A DNA stretch of 9,257 nt from an uncultured Burkholderiales bacterium (GCA_937872165.1 CALMOR010000048.1:1-9257), one strand, 5' to 3'. Numbered from the stretch's first letter, positions 1-7,603 are shown. Notes: generated by a model not told the origin, from the letters alone. Made by a program: numbers and translations.

Positions 1-1
1 G

Positions 2-1867
2 TCCTTCGACGGCCGGATCTCGCTGTCGGTCGACGCGACCGACTTCGAGCGCCGCATCGCGCGCGTCGTCGAGACCGTCCCGGTCCGGCCGGGGCCGCTC
101 GTGCTCCTCTATCCGCAGTGGCTGCCCGGGACGCATTCGCCGTCGGCGCGGCTCGATCAGCTCGCGGGTCTCGAATGCTTCGAAGGCGACAGCGCGAGCG
201 AAGCGGCAGGCGGACGCCGCGTCGAGTGGGCGCGCGACCCGGTGAACGTGTGGGCCTTCCACTTCGACATCGCGTCGGGCGTGGAGCGGATGACCTGCGG
301 CTTCGAGTTCCTGTCGCCGCTCGACGCCGCGCAGGGCCGCGAGGTCATGACGCCGGCCGTCGTCGGCGTGCAGTGGAACCAGGTGCTGCTGTATCCGGCC
401 GGCTTCGACAGCGGCCGCATCGTGGTCGAGGCGGCGCTGACGCTGCCGACGGGATGGTCGTTCGCCACCGCGCTCGAGACCGGGTCCGCGACGCGCGCCA
501 CCGATGCGCCGATCGCGTTCGAGCCGGTCACTCTCGAGACGCTGGTCGATTCGCCGGTCTTCGCGGGTCGCTACCTGAAGACGTTCGACCTCGACCCCGG
601 AGCCGCCGCCGCGGGTCGCGCGCCGGTCCGTCTGAACGTCGTGGCCGATCGTGAAGCCAGTCTCGACGCGACGCCCGACCAGCTCGACGCCCACCGCCGG
701 CTGATCCAGCAGGCCGACCGCCTGTTCGCATCGCGGCACTACGAGCACTACGACTTCCTCTTCGCGCTGTCCGACCAGTTCGGAGGCATCGGCCTCGAAC
801 ATCATCGGTCGAGCGAGAACGGCGTACGGCCCGACTACTTCACCGACTGGAAGGCCTCGGTGTCGTCGCGCGCGCTGCTGCCGCACGAGTACGCGCATTC
901 GTGGGACGGCAAGTTCCGCAGGCCCGCGGACCTGACGACCCCGAACTTCAACGTCCCGATGCAGGACTCGCTGTTGTGGGTCTACGAAGGGCAGACCCAG
1001 TACTGGGGCAACGTGCTCGCGGCACGTTCCGGATTGATCGACGCGGAGACGTCGCGCGACGTGCAGGCCGCCATCGCCGCGTCGTACGACGCGCGGGCCG
1101 GACGGGTGTGGCGCAACCTGCAGGACACGACCAACCAGCCGATCGTCGGCGGCCGCGCCGACCCCGAGTGGTCCGACTGGCTGCGAGGCACGGACTACTA
1201 CGACGAGATGGACCTGGTGTGGCTCGACGTCGACACGAAGATCCGCGAGCTGTCCGACGGACGGCGCTCGCTGGACGATTTCGCGAAGGCCTTCTTCGGC
1301 GTCGAGAACGGACGCGTGAAGGTGCTGACCTATACCTTCGACGACGTCGTCGCAGCGCTCGAGCGCGTGCAGCCCTTCGACTGGCGCACGCTGCTGCGGA
1401 CGCGGCTCGACGCCTACGGACCGGGCGCGCCGCTCGACGGGCTCGCGAGGTCGGGGTGGAAGCTCGTCTTCGACGACAAGGAGAGCGAGTACCTGAAGTC
1501 GGTCGCGGCCGCGCGCCGCCAGGTCGGCTTCGGCTATTCGCTCGGCTTCGACGTGTCGACCGACGCGGGACGCAACGGCGGCAATCGCATCACCAACCTG
1601 CGCCGCAACGGACCGGCCTTCGCGGCGGGACTGACCGGCCGCATGACGATCGTCGCGGTGGGCGGCCGCAGCTACACGGCCGAGCTGCTCAGGGAAGGCA
1701 TCGTCGCGAACCGAGACGGCCGGCATCCGATCGAGCTGATCGTCAAGAGCGGCGACTACTACCGCACCGTGACGCTCGACTATCGCAACGGGCTGCGCTA
1801 TCCGCACCTGTCCCGAATCGAAGGCACGCCGGACCGGCTGTCCGCGATCTTCGCCGCCCGGTCCTGA
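2..1867 (+). CDS. M61 family metallopeptidase with PDZ domain (5'-truncated)
   Basis: A zinc aminopeptidase of the M61 (glycyl aminopeptidase-like) family. The frame is open from the first bases of the window, and the residues before the first internal GTG (101) read as the family's N-terminal beta domain, leading into YPQWLPGTHSP. The true start therefore lies left of the window, and 621 residues are visible. Visible landmarks, numbered from position 2, are a GGIGLEH motif at about residues 261-267 (the family's substrate-side GGLEH-like motif), the zinc site HEYAH at 295-299, and the third ligand Glu in WVYEGQTQYWG at about 329. A C-terminal PDZ domain follows from about 505, with a glycine-rich loop near GFGYSLGF. 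All catalytic residues are present, so the enzyme looks functional. The stop is TGA at 1865. The physiological substrate cannot be told from sequence, and whether it has a signal peptide cannot be seen. Confidence 0.93.
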   Translation, partial: SFDGRISLSVDATDFERRIARVVETVPVRPGPLVLLYPQWLPGTHSPSARLDQLAGLECFEGDSASEAAGGRRVEWARDPVNVWAFHFDIASGVERMTCGFEFLSPLDAAQGREVMTPAVVGVQWNQVLLYPAGFDSGRIVVEAALTLPTGWSFATALETGSATRATDAPIAFEPVTLETLVDSPVFAGRYLKTFDLDPGAAAAGRAPVRLNVVADREASLDATPDQLDAHRRLIQQADRLFASRHYEHYDFLFALSDQFGGIGLEHHRSSENGVRPDYFTDWKASVSSRALLPHEYAHSWDGKFRRPADLTTPNFNVPMQDSLLWVYEGQTQYWGNVLAARSGLIDAETSRDVQAAIAASYDARAGRVWRNLQDTTNQPIVGGRADPEWSDWLRGTDYYDEMDLVWLDVDTKIRELSDGRRSLDDFAKAFFGVENGRVKVLTYTFDDVVAALERVQPFDWRTLLRTRLDAYGPGAPLDGLARSGWKLVFDDKESEYLKSVAAARRQVGFGYSLGFDVSTDAGRNGGNRITNLRRNGPAFAAGLTGRMTIVAVGGRSYTAELLREGIVANRDGRHPIELIVKSGDYYRTVTLDYRNGLRYPHLSRIEGTPDRLSAIFAARS

Positions 1868-1973
1868 CGGTCGCGCGACGTGCCGCGTGACGCGAGCCGC
1901 CGCCCGCATCGGTCGAGGGGCCGTCGCGACGAGGAAGAACGGGCGACCGGACCGTCGGCGCGGAGCATGCGAC

Positions 1974-2027
1974 CGTCGGCCGCGTCGGCTGCATCGGCCG
2001 CGTCGGCTGCGTCGGCCGCATCGGCTC
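1974..2027. repeat. 9-bp tandem repeat, six copies
   Basis: Six head-to-tail copies of a 9-bp unit, consensus CGTCGGCYG, occupy 54 bp. Copies begin at 1974, 1983, 1992, 2001, 2010 and 2019. They differ only at the second base (G or A) and in the last two bases. The unit is a multiple of three, so it stays open in every frame (for example a Ser-Ala-Ala pattern on the plus strand), but it lies outside any convincing gene. Slippage at such repeats commonly changes copy number. Confidence 0.85.
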
Positions 2028-2080
2028 TCGGGGCCGCTCGCGTCGATGTCGTGCCGACGGCCGCGCGTCGTCGGATAACT

Positions 2081-2103
2081 CACGTGGAACGGGCCGTCAC
2101 GTG
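2081..2103. repeat. Paired CACGTG palindromes forming a stem-loop
   Basis: The 6-bp palindrome CACGTG occurs at 2081-2086 and again at 2098-2103, with an 11-nt spacer that itself contains ACGGGCCGT. The whole can fold as a stem with a 2-nt bulge. No T-run follows on either strand. It could assist termination between the convergent genes or be chance in GC-rich DNA. Confidence 0.35.
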
Positions 2104-2163
2104 CTGCGTCCGAGGCTTCGCGCTGGCGGACCGCGATGCGACGATCGGCGCGCGAGCGTCGCG

Positions 2164-2181
2164 CGCCTCGGCATCGAGGCG
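2164..2181 (-). terminator. Possible GC-rich terminator stem downstream of GNAT gene
   Basis: A perfect 7-bp stem, CGCCTCG paired with CGAGGCG, closes a 4-nt loop and lies about 30 nt beyond the stop codon of the leftward operon. The U-tract of a classical intrinsic terminator is missing, so this is only a candidate for pausing, transcript-end protection or weak termination. Its position at the operon end is the main support. Confidence 0.3.
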
Positions 2182-2209
2182 GACCGCGGGGTGCGACGCT
2201 ATCGGCGAC

Positions 2210-2779
2210 TCAGCGCGCGAGCGAGAGCCGCTCCCACTCGTCGCGCAGGAGGCCGTACGCGTTCGAGTCCCGCACCTCGCCCTTCACGACCACGCGCTGC
2301 CGGAAGGTGCCCTCGTGGACGAAGCCCAACGCCCGCAGCAGCCGATCGGACGCGCCGTTCTGCGGATCGGCGAACGCCTCGATGCGCCTGAGGGCCAATG
2401 CCTCGAAGGCCGTGGCGATCAACGCGCCCGCCGCTTCGCGCATGAGGCTCCGGCCCCAGTCCGCGCGGCCGAGCACGAAGCCGATCTCGGCGCGCGCCGC
2501 CGGCGCCTCGAAGTTGAACAGCATGCAGTCGCCGATGCGGCGTCCGTCGGTGCGATCGACGAGCACCCAGCGCCGCACGCGCCGCTCGTCGTGCATCGCG
2601 TGGTGGCGCGCGAGCCAGGCGAGCGCGTCGTCGCGCGAGGTCCAGGTGCGCGACGGCAGGAAGTGCGTCACGTCGTCGTCGCCGTGCACCGCGAAGAGAT
2701 CGTCGAGATCGGCTTCGGACAGCGGACGGAGGACGAGGCGCTCGGTGTCGATGTCGCGATCGAGCGTGTCGAGGTTCAT
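2210..2779 (-). CDS. GNAT family N-acetyltransferase (RimJ/RimL-like)
   Basis: A 189-residue GCN5-related acetyltransferase of the RimJ/RimL type, predicted to transfer acetyl from acetyl-CoA to an amino group, perhaps a protein N-terminus or a small amine. The N-terminus TERLVLRPLSEADLDDL is typical of the group. The acetyl-CoA-binding segment reads GRADWGRSLMREA at about residues 104-116. The C-terminal motif DPQNGASDRLLRALGF, followed by EGTFRQRV, is also characteristic. One oddity is serine where the pyrophosphate-binding loop usually has a second glycine (WGRGLM-type). The start ATG lies 14 nt after the fumC stop without a clear ribosome binding site, which suggests translational coupling. 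It is the last gene of the leftward operon. The substrate is unknown. Confidence 0.88.
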   Translation of the reverse strand: MNLDTLDRDIDTERLVLRPLSEADLDDLFAVHGDDDVTHFLPSRTWTSRDDALAWLARHHAMHDERRVRRWVLVDRTDGRRIGDCMLFNFEAPAARAEIGFVLGRADWGRSLMREAAGALIATAFEALALRRIEAFADPQNGASDRLLRALGFVHEGTFRQRVVVKGEVRDSNAYGLLRDEWERLSLAR

Positions 2780-2793
2780 CGCGATCGCCGCGC

Positions 2794-4197
2794 TCAACCG
2801 ACCATCGCGTCGGGCCGCACCCACGCGTCGAACTCGTCGGCCGTGAGATGGCCGCTCGCGATGGCGGCCTCGCGCAGGCTGGTGCCTTCCTTGTGCGCCT
2901 TCTTCGCGATGCTGGCCGACTTGTCGTAGCCGATGTGCGGGTTCAGCGCGGTGACCAGCATCAGCGAGTTCGAGACCAGCTCCGCGATGCGTTCGCGATT
3001 GGGCTCGATGCCGATCGCGCAATGATCGTTGAAGCTCCTCATGCCGTCGCCGAGCAGACGGATGGTCTGCATCATGTTGTACGCGATCATCGGCCGATAG
3101 ACGTTGAGCTCGAAGTTGCCCGAGGCGCCGCCGACGTTGATCGCGGCGTCGTTGCCGAAGACCTGCGCACACGCCATCGTCAGCGCCTCGCACTGGGTCG
3201 GGTTGACCTTGCCCGGCATGATCGACGAGCCCGGCTCGTTCTCGGGGATCGACAGCTCGCCCAGGCCCGAGCGCGGCCCGCTCGCGAGCCAGCGCACGTC
3301 GTTCGCGATCTTGAAGAGGCTCGCGGCCAGCGTCTTCAGCGCACCGTGCGCATGGACGATCGCGTCGGCCGCGGCCATCGCCTCGAACTTGTTCGGCGCG
3401 GTCTCGAGCGGCAGTCCCGTCAGACGCGCGAGCTCGGCCGCGACCTGCTCCGCATAACCCTTCGGCGCGTTCAGGCCGGTGCCGACCGCGGTGCCGCCGA
3501 GCGCGAGCTGGCACAGGTGCGGCAACGCCGCCTCGATATGGCGTCGGTTGTGGTCGAGCTGCGCGACGTAGCCGGAGAACTCCTGCCCGAGCGTCAACGG
3601 CGTCGCGTCCTGCAGGTGCGTGCGACCGATCTTGACGATCGACGCGAAAGCCCCGGCCTTGGTCGCGAGCGTCTCGCGCAACACGTCGAGCGACGGCAGC
3701 AGACGATGCGTGATCGCGTCGGCCGCCGCGACGTTCATCGCGGTCGGGAAGACGTCGTTCGACGACTGGCTGCGGTTGACGTCGTCGTTCGGATGCACGA
3801 GGCGCGCGTCGCCGCGCGGTCCCCCCATCAGCTCGCTCGCGCGGTTGGCGACGACCTCGTTGACGTTCATGTTGGTCTGCGTGCCGGAGCCGGGCTGCCA
3901 GACCAGCAACGGGAACTCGCCGGCAGGCCGCCCTTCGAGCACCTCGTCGGCCGCAGCGACGATCGCGGCGCTGCGGTCGGCGGCGAGCGTGCCGAGCGCG
4001 CGATTGACGACGGCCGACGCACGCTTGATGCGCACGAGCGCCTCGACGATCTCGAGCGGCATGCGTTCGCCCGAGATGTCGAAGTTGCCGATCGATCGTT
4101 GCGTCTGCGCGCCCCACAGACGATCGGCCGGCACGTCGATGGGCCCGAAGCTGTCGCGCTCGCTGCGGGTGGATAGCGGAGGATTCATGGAGGTCAT
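2794..4197 (-). CDS. fumC: Class II fumarate hydratase
   Basis: Fumarase C reversibly hydrates fumarate to L-malate in the citric acid cycle. It is a soluble cytoplasmic tetramer that needs no iron-sulfur cluster. With the start chosen here it has 467 residues, the same length as E. coli FumC. Visible motifs are WGAQTQRS near residue 28, GSGTQTNMNVNE near 103, SSNDVFPTAMN near 146, the catalytic His in GRTHLQDATPLTLGQE (residue 194), and the fumarase/aspartase signature GSSIMPGKVNP at 323-333 with the catalytic serine loop. Three in-frame ATGs compete, at 4218, 4197 and 4188. The one at 4218 overlaps the upstream stop as ATGA but has no binding site. I prefer 4197, which has a weak GAGA element upstream. 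It is the fourth gene of the leftward block headed by prpE. Confidence 0.96.
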   Translation of the reverse strand: MTSMNPPLSTRSERDSFGPIDVPADRLWGAQTQRSIGNFDISGERMPLEIVEALVRIKRASAVVNRALGTLAADRSAAIVAAADEVLEGRPAGEFPLLVWQPGSGTQTNMNVNEVVANRASELMGGPRGDARLVHPNDDVNRSQSSNDVFPTAMNVAAADAITHRLLPSLDVLRETLATKAGAFASIVKIGRTHLQDATPLTLGQEFSGYVAQLDHNRRHIEAALPHLCQLALGGTAVGTGLNAPKGYAEQVAAELARLTGLPLETAPNKFEAMAAADAIVHAHGALKTLAASLFKIANDVRWLASGPRSGLGELSIPENEPGSSIMPGKVNPTQCEALTMACAQVFGNDAAINVGGASGNFELNVYRPMIAYNMMQTIRLLGDGMRSFNDHCAIGIEPNRERIAELVSNSLMLVTALNPHIGYDKSASIAKKAHKEGTSLREAAIASGHLTADEFDAWVRPDAMVG

Positions 4198-4214
4198 CGC
4201 AGTCTCGTTTTCGA

Positions 4215-4985
4215 TCATCGGAGTCGACGCCACGCGAGGCCCGCCCATTCGTGGACCGACCAGGCCGAGCGCCGCAGCGCGTTCGCGTTCGGTAGGAAGG
4301 ACAGCAGCCCGAGCGGAGCGTTCGCGTAGTAGTCGGTGGGCGCCGGCACGACGCCGAGACCGGCGGCCTCGAACAGCGCGCGAGCTCGTTGCATGTGCTC
4401 GACGTCGGTGACCAGGATCGCGGTGCGGACGCCCGCGGCCTTCAGCAGCGGCGCGGACAGGCGCGCGTTGTCGGCGGTATCGAGCGAGTCCTTCTCGATC
4501 CAGCGCACCGGCGTGTGGAAGTCGCGTTCCAGCACGTCGGCCATCTGCTCGGCCTCGGTCGTCTTCAGCAGCGGCGGCCTGCCGCCGCTGACGAGGATCG
4601 GCAAGCGGGTGCGGACCGCGAGTCGGGCCGCGGCACGCAGGCGCACCAGCGTGACGGCGTTCGCGGTCTCGCCGCCGTAGTCGGTCGCACCCGCCTGCAG
4701 GCCGCCGCCGAGGACCACGATGGCGGTGTCGGCCGGCAGCGTCGCGTCGGCGTCGAGCGGCGGATAGTCGCGCTCGCTTCGCGACGCGATCGCGTTCGCG
4801 ACGACCGGCAACGAGAACACGACGAGGACGAACAGGCCGGTCGATGCAAGCGCATGTCCGGCCCGTCGGTGCCGCCGCGCGATCCACAGTCCGACTGCGA
4901 TCGCGAGCAGCGGTCCGCACGGAAGCAGCAGCAGTTCGGAGACGACCTTCTTGACCCAGAACCCGACCATCTCCGCTTCGAACAT
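4215..4985 (-). CDS. YdcF/SanA-like inner-membrane protein (DUF218)
   Basis: A 256-residue protein of the YdcF/ElyC/SanA family (DUF218). Two hydrophobic segments, at about residues 16-35 and 46-66, should anchor it in the inner membrane. The conserved domain covers about 86-235. Its hallmarks are IVVLGGGLQAG near 89, ILVSGG near 130 followed by TEAEQM, the loop DSLDTADNARLS near 166-177, and LVTDVEHMQRARALF near 191-205. Members are linked to envelope functions such as peptidoglycan or undecaprenyl-phosphate metabolism and vancomycin sensitivity, but biochemical roles are mostly unsettled. The start at 4985 is 24 nt below the upstream gene. ATG 4970 is an alternative that would shorten the N-terminus by five residues. 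Its TGA overlaps a possible fumC start (ATGA). Confidence 0.88.
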   Translation of the reverse strand: MFEAEMVGFWVKKVVSELLLLPCGPLLAIAVGLWIARRHRRAGHALASTGLFVLVVFSLPVVANAIASRSERDYPPLDADATLPADTAIVVLGGGLQAGATDYGGETANAVTLVRLRAAARLAVRTRLPILVSGGRPPLLKTTEAEQMADVLERDFHTPVRWIEKDSLDTADNARLSAPLLKAAGVRTAILVTDVEHMQRARALFEAAGLGVVPAPTDYYANAPLGLLSFLPNANALRRSAWSVHEWAGLAWRRLR

Positions 4986-5009
4986 CGCGCGCTTCGCGTC
5001 CGCGGTCGG

Positions 5010-5414
5010 TCAGGCCACCGCGGCGACGCCGGCGCGCGCGACCTGCGCGTCCTCGTTCGATTTCACGCCCGAGACGCCGACCGCGCCGACCGTGTGGCCG
5101 TCGATCACGATCTGTTCGCCGCCTTCGAGCATGCCCCTCAGCGACGGCACCGACAGGAAGGCCGTGCGGCCGTTGTTGATGACGTCCTCGTAGGCCTTGC
5201 TCGGGCGGCGGCCGAGCGCCGCGGTGCGCGCCTTCTCGGGCGCGATCGACGACGAGATCGGCGCGCAGCCGTCGAGGCGTTGCAGCCACAGCAGATGGCC
5301 GCCGTCGTCGCAGACCGCGATGGTCACGGCCCAGTGATGGGCCAGCGCTTCGGCTTCGGCGGCCGAGGCGATCTTCTTGACGTCTTCGAGGGACAGGTAG
5401 GGGCGGGTCTTCAT
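5010..5414 (-). CDS. GlcG/HbpS family heme-binding-like protein
   Basis: A 134-residue single-domain protein of the GlcG/HbpS (DUF336) family, the same length as E. coli GlcG. Family features visible are the N-terminal SLEDVKKIASAAEAEA helix, AVCDDGGHLLWLQRLDG at about residues 33-49, and PEKARTAALGRRPSKAYED at about 59-77. The C-terminal GVSGVKSNEDAQVARAGV also fits. Some members bind heme (Streptomyces HbpS), and others sit in glycolate or aromatic catabolism operons with unknown roles. No signal peptide is evident, so it is probably cytoplasmic. It begins 21 nt after the prpE stop and is followed 24 nt later by the YdcF-like gene. A function in propionate metabolism is suggested only by position. 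Confidence 0.87.
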   Translation of the reverse strand: MKTRPYLSLEDVKKIASAAEAEALAHHWAVTIAVCDDGGHLLWLQRLDGCAPISSSIAPEKARTAALGRRPSKAYEDVINNGRTAFLSVPSLRGMLEGGEQIVIDGHTVGAVGVSGVKSNEDAQVARAGVAAVA

Positions 5415-5435
5415 GAGAGGCGATGGTCTTCGGAG

Positions 5436-7385
5436 TCAGGGAAACGGAGGGCCGAGCGCAATGCGGACGTGCTCGAGCGCGGTGGGGTCTTCGATGGTGG
5501 CGAGGTCGCCGGGATCCCGTCCTTCGCAGACGGCCTGCAACGCCCGGCGCAGCATCTTGCCCGAACGCGTCTTCGGCAGCGTCGGCACGAAGTGCACGCG
5601 GGCCGGCCGCGCCAGCGCACCGAGGCTGCGGTCGACGGTCGCCATCACCTCGCCTTCGAGCCGCAGACGATCGGCCGGTGTCGCGATCGAGACAGGATCG
5701 CGGACGATCGCGAAGGCGATCGGGACCTGTCCCTTCAACGCGTCGGCGACGCCGACGACCGCGGTCTCCGCGATCGCCGCGTGGCCGCTGATGCTCTCCT
5801 CGATCTCGCGCGTGCCGAGTCGATGGCCCGCGACGTTGATGACGTCGTCGGTGCGGCCGAGGATGAACCAGTAGCCGTCGTCGTCGCGGATGCCCCAGTC
5901 GAAGGTCGAGTAGACACTGCGATCCGCGAGCAGCGACCAGTAGGTCTCGACGAAGCGGCGGTCGTCGCCCCACACCGTCGACATGCAGCCCGGCGGCAGC
6001 GGCGCCTCGATGACGAGGACGCCCTTCCGGTTCGCGCCGACCTCCGCGTTGCTCGCCTCGTCGAGCAGCTTGAGCCTGAAGCCGACGACGGGCTTGCCGG
6101 GACTGCCGAAGCGCGGCTCCATCGACGGGTCGATGCCGCGCTGCGTGGACAGCATCGGCCAGCCGGTCTCGGTCTGCCAGTAGTTGTCGAGGATCGGCTT
6201 GCCGATGCCTTCGGCGATCCAGCGCGCGGTCGGCTCGTCGAGCGGCTCGCCCGCGAGGAAGAGCGCGTCGAGCGACGACAGGTCGTGACGCGTCAGATGC
6301 GACGGGTCCTGCTTCTTCAGCACGCGGATCGCCGTGGGCGCCGTGAACATCGCGTTGACGCGATGGCGCGCGACCAGGCTCCACCAGATGCCCGGGTCCG
6401 CTTCGCCGTCCATGCCGCGGATCGGCAGGCCTTCGTACATCAGGCTGGCCATGCCGCAGAGGAGCGGCGCATAGACGATGTAGCAGTGCCCGACGACCCA
6501 GCCGATGTCGCTCGCGGCGAAGAAGGTGCGACGACCCGACACCGGATCGACCGTGCCGTCGAACGCCGCCGGGTCGAAGATGTAGCGCATCGACGCGACC
6601 AGCGCGACGGCATGGCCGCCGGTGTCGCGCTGCACGCCCTTCGGGATGCCCGTGGTTCCGCTGGTGTAGAGGATGTAGCTCGGCTCGCTGGACTCGAGCC
6701 AGACGCACGGCACGCGAGCATCGAAGTGCTCGTCGCGCAGCGTGGCCCAGTCGACGTCGCGGCCGTCGACCCGCGTCATCGACGCGAGCCCGCGATCGAG
6801 CAGCACGACGCGCGACGGCCGATGACCGGCGAGCTCGAGGGCCGCGTCGAGCAGCGGCTTGTAGGGGACGACCCTGCCGGCCCGCGAACCGGCATCGGCC
6901 GACAGGATCACCGTGGGTCGCGCGTCGTCGATGCGGGTCGCGAGGCTGCTCGACGCGAAGCCGCCGAAGACCACCGAGTGGATCGCGCCGATGCGCGTGC
7001 ACGCGAGCATCGCGAACAGGGCCTCGGGCACCATCGGCAGGTACAGCAGCACGCGGTCGCCGCGGCCCACGCCTTCTGCGACCAGCATCGCGGCGACGCG
7101 ATTGACCTCGTCGAAGAGGTCCCGGTACGTGTAGGTGCGCTCGATGCCGGTCTCGGTCGAGACGTAGATCAACGCGACCTGCGAGGAGCGGGTCGCGAGA
7201 TGACGATCGACCGCGTTGTGGCAGAGGTTGGTCGTGCCGCCGACGAACCAGCGCGAGAGCGGCGCGGCGTCGTCGTCGAGAACGCGTGTGAACGGCGCCT
7301 GCCAATCGATGGCGGCCGCCTCCGCGCGCCAGAACGATTCAGGTTCGTCGACGCTGTGTCGATAGATCTCGGAATAGCGGTCCAT
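5436..7385 (-). CDS. prpE: Propionyl-CoA synthetase
   Basis: An acyl-adenylate-forming enzyme that converts propionate, ATP and CoA to propionyl-CoA, feeding the 2-methylcitrate cycle. It has 649 residues, against 628 in E. coli PrpE. Motifs in order are VFGGF near 139, the phosphate-binding loop YTSGTTGIPKGVQRD at 240-254, SDIGWVVGH near 292, the adenine-site stretch NYWQTETGWP near 401, and the hinge segment FDWGIRDDDGYWFILGRTDD near 495-514. NVAGHRLGTREIEES follows, then the catalytic lysine in PKTRSGKMLRRAL (residue 610), which is the site acetylated in regulated homologues. The tail CEGRDPGDLATIEDP is typical of PrpE rather than acetyl-CoA synthetase. Extra residues occur near 272-286 and 323-330. 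The start is set by a GAGGAG site. The frame stays open upstream, but that extension is not family-like. It heads the leftward operon. Confidence 0.95.
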   Translation of the reverse strand: MDRYSEIYRHSVDEPESFWRAEAAAIDWQAPFTRVLDDDAAPLSRWFVGGTTNLCHNAVDRHLATRSSQVALIYVSTETGIERTYTYRDLFDEVNRVAAMLVAEGVGRGDRVLLYLPMVPEALFAMLACTRIGAIHSVVFGGFASSSLATRIDDARPTVILSADAGSRAGRVVPYKPLLDAALELAGHRPSRVVLLDRGLASMTRVDGRDVDWATLRDEHFDARVPCVWLESSEPSYILYTSGTTGIPKGVQRDTGGHAVALVASMRYIFDPAAFDGTVDPVSGRRTFFAASDIGWVVGHCYIVYAPLLCGMASLMYEGLPIRGMDGEADPGIWWSLVARHRVNAMFTAPTAIRVLKKQDPSHLTRHDLSSLDALFLAGEPLDEPTARWIAEGIGKPILDNYWQTETGWPMLSTQRGIDPSMEPRFGSPGKPVVGFRLKLLDEASNAEVGANRKGVLVIEAPLPPGCMSTVWGDDRRFVETYWSLLADRSVYSTFDWGIRDDDGYWFILGRTDDVINVAGHRLGTREIEESISGHAAIAETAVVGVADALKGQVPIAFAIVRDPVSIATPADRLRLEGEVMATVDRSLGALARPARVHFVPTLPKTRSGKMLRRALQAVCEGRDPGDLATIEDPTALEHVRIALGPPFP

Positions 7386-7394
7386 CGCACGCGG

Positions 7395-7400
7395 CTCCTC
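7395..7400 (-). promoter_or_regulatory. Ribosome binding site of prpE
   Basis: GAGGAG on the minus strand lies 9 nt upstream of the ATG at 7385. It selects this start over the longer open frame that reaches 7559, whose extra 58 residues are arginine-rich and unlike the family. Confidence 0.75.
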
Positions 7401-7568
7401 GGCTTCGACGTGCCGTTCTGCGATCGGCTGCCCCGCACCTGCGGCGAGAAGACGGCCTGCGGCGCGTCGTAGCTTACACAAGCGACGGCCGGTCCGACGG
7501 CCCCTCCACGTAGACGAGCGGAGACACCATAGTTCCCCGGACAATGCAACACTCCGCAAGCTGAATCT

Positions 7569-7597
7569 TTGACACCGTGGTGACGAATCGATAAATT
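7569..7597 (+). promoter_or_regulatory. Sigma70-type promoter of the NlpC/P60 gene
   Basis: A perfect -35 hexamer TTGACA (7569-7574) is followed by a 17-nt spacer and TAAATT as the -10 (7592-7597). Transcription would be expected to start about 6-8 nt downstream, at about 7603-7605, which is at or next to the ATG at 7604. The spacer contains a small inverted repeat, CACC-GT-GGTG (7573-7582), that overlaps the end of the -35 and could be an operator half-palindrome or chance. The 218-bp divergent region 7386-7603 must also hold the prpE promoter, but I found no convincing one on the minus strand. Confidence 0.65.
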
Positions 7598-7603
7598 CCT
7601 GCG

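Larger units (their letters stand above)
1868..2209. other. Convergent intergenic region, no gene seen
   Basis: This 342-bp gap separates the rightward M61 gene from the leftward GNAT gene. It holds a 9-bp tandem repeat, a pair of CACGTG boxes and a GC-rich stem-loop, listed separately. Open frames cross it on both strands, but they show arginine- and alanine-rich low-complexity translation and run antisense into the flanking genes. I see no protein-like sequence. As the meeting point of two transcripts it should contain termination signals, but no T-rich intrinsic terminator is present. Confidence 0.6.

Noticed and set aside
1880..2929. 349-residue plus-strand open frame
   Set aside because: It begins in the intergenic repeat and runs antisense through the GNAT gene into fumC. 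The translation is low-complexity Arg/Ala/Glu-rich, as expected for the opposite strand of high-GC genes.
2780..4117. Upstream in-frame extension of the GNAT gene across fumC
   Set aside because: The fumC frame there is unambiguous, while the extension has no acetyltransferase-like or other domain sequence.
4219..7305. Upstream in-frame extension of fumC to about 1500 residues
   Set aside because: The frame happens to stay open through the YdcF-like, GlcG-like and prpE genes in a different phase. Family homology begins only at about 4170, and the extension is Arg-rich noise.
4389..7472. 1027-residue plus-strand open frame opposite the prpE block
   Set aside because: It is very long but antisense to four clearly recognisable genes. 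Its Arg/Asp/Val/Ala-rich translation has no family motifs, so it is a composition artefact.
7483..7502. Direct repeat CGACGGCC twice at 12-nt spacing in the prpE upstream region
   Set aside because: CGACGG-type words are very common in this high-GC sequence, and there is no associated promoter to make it a credible operator.
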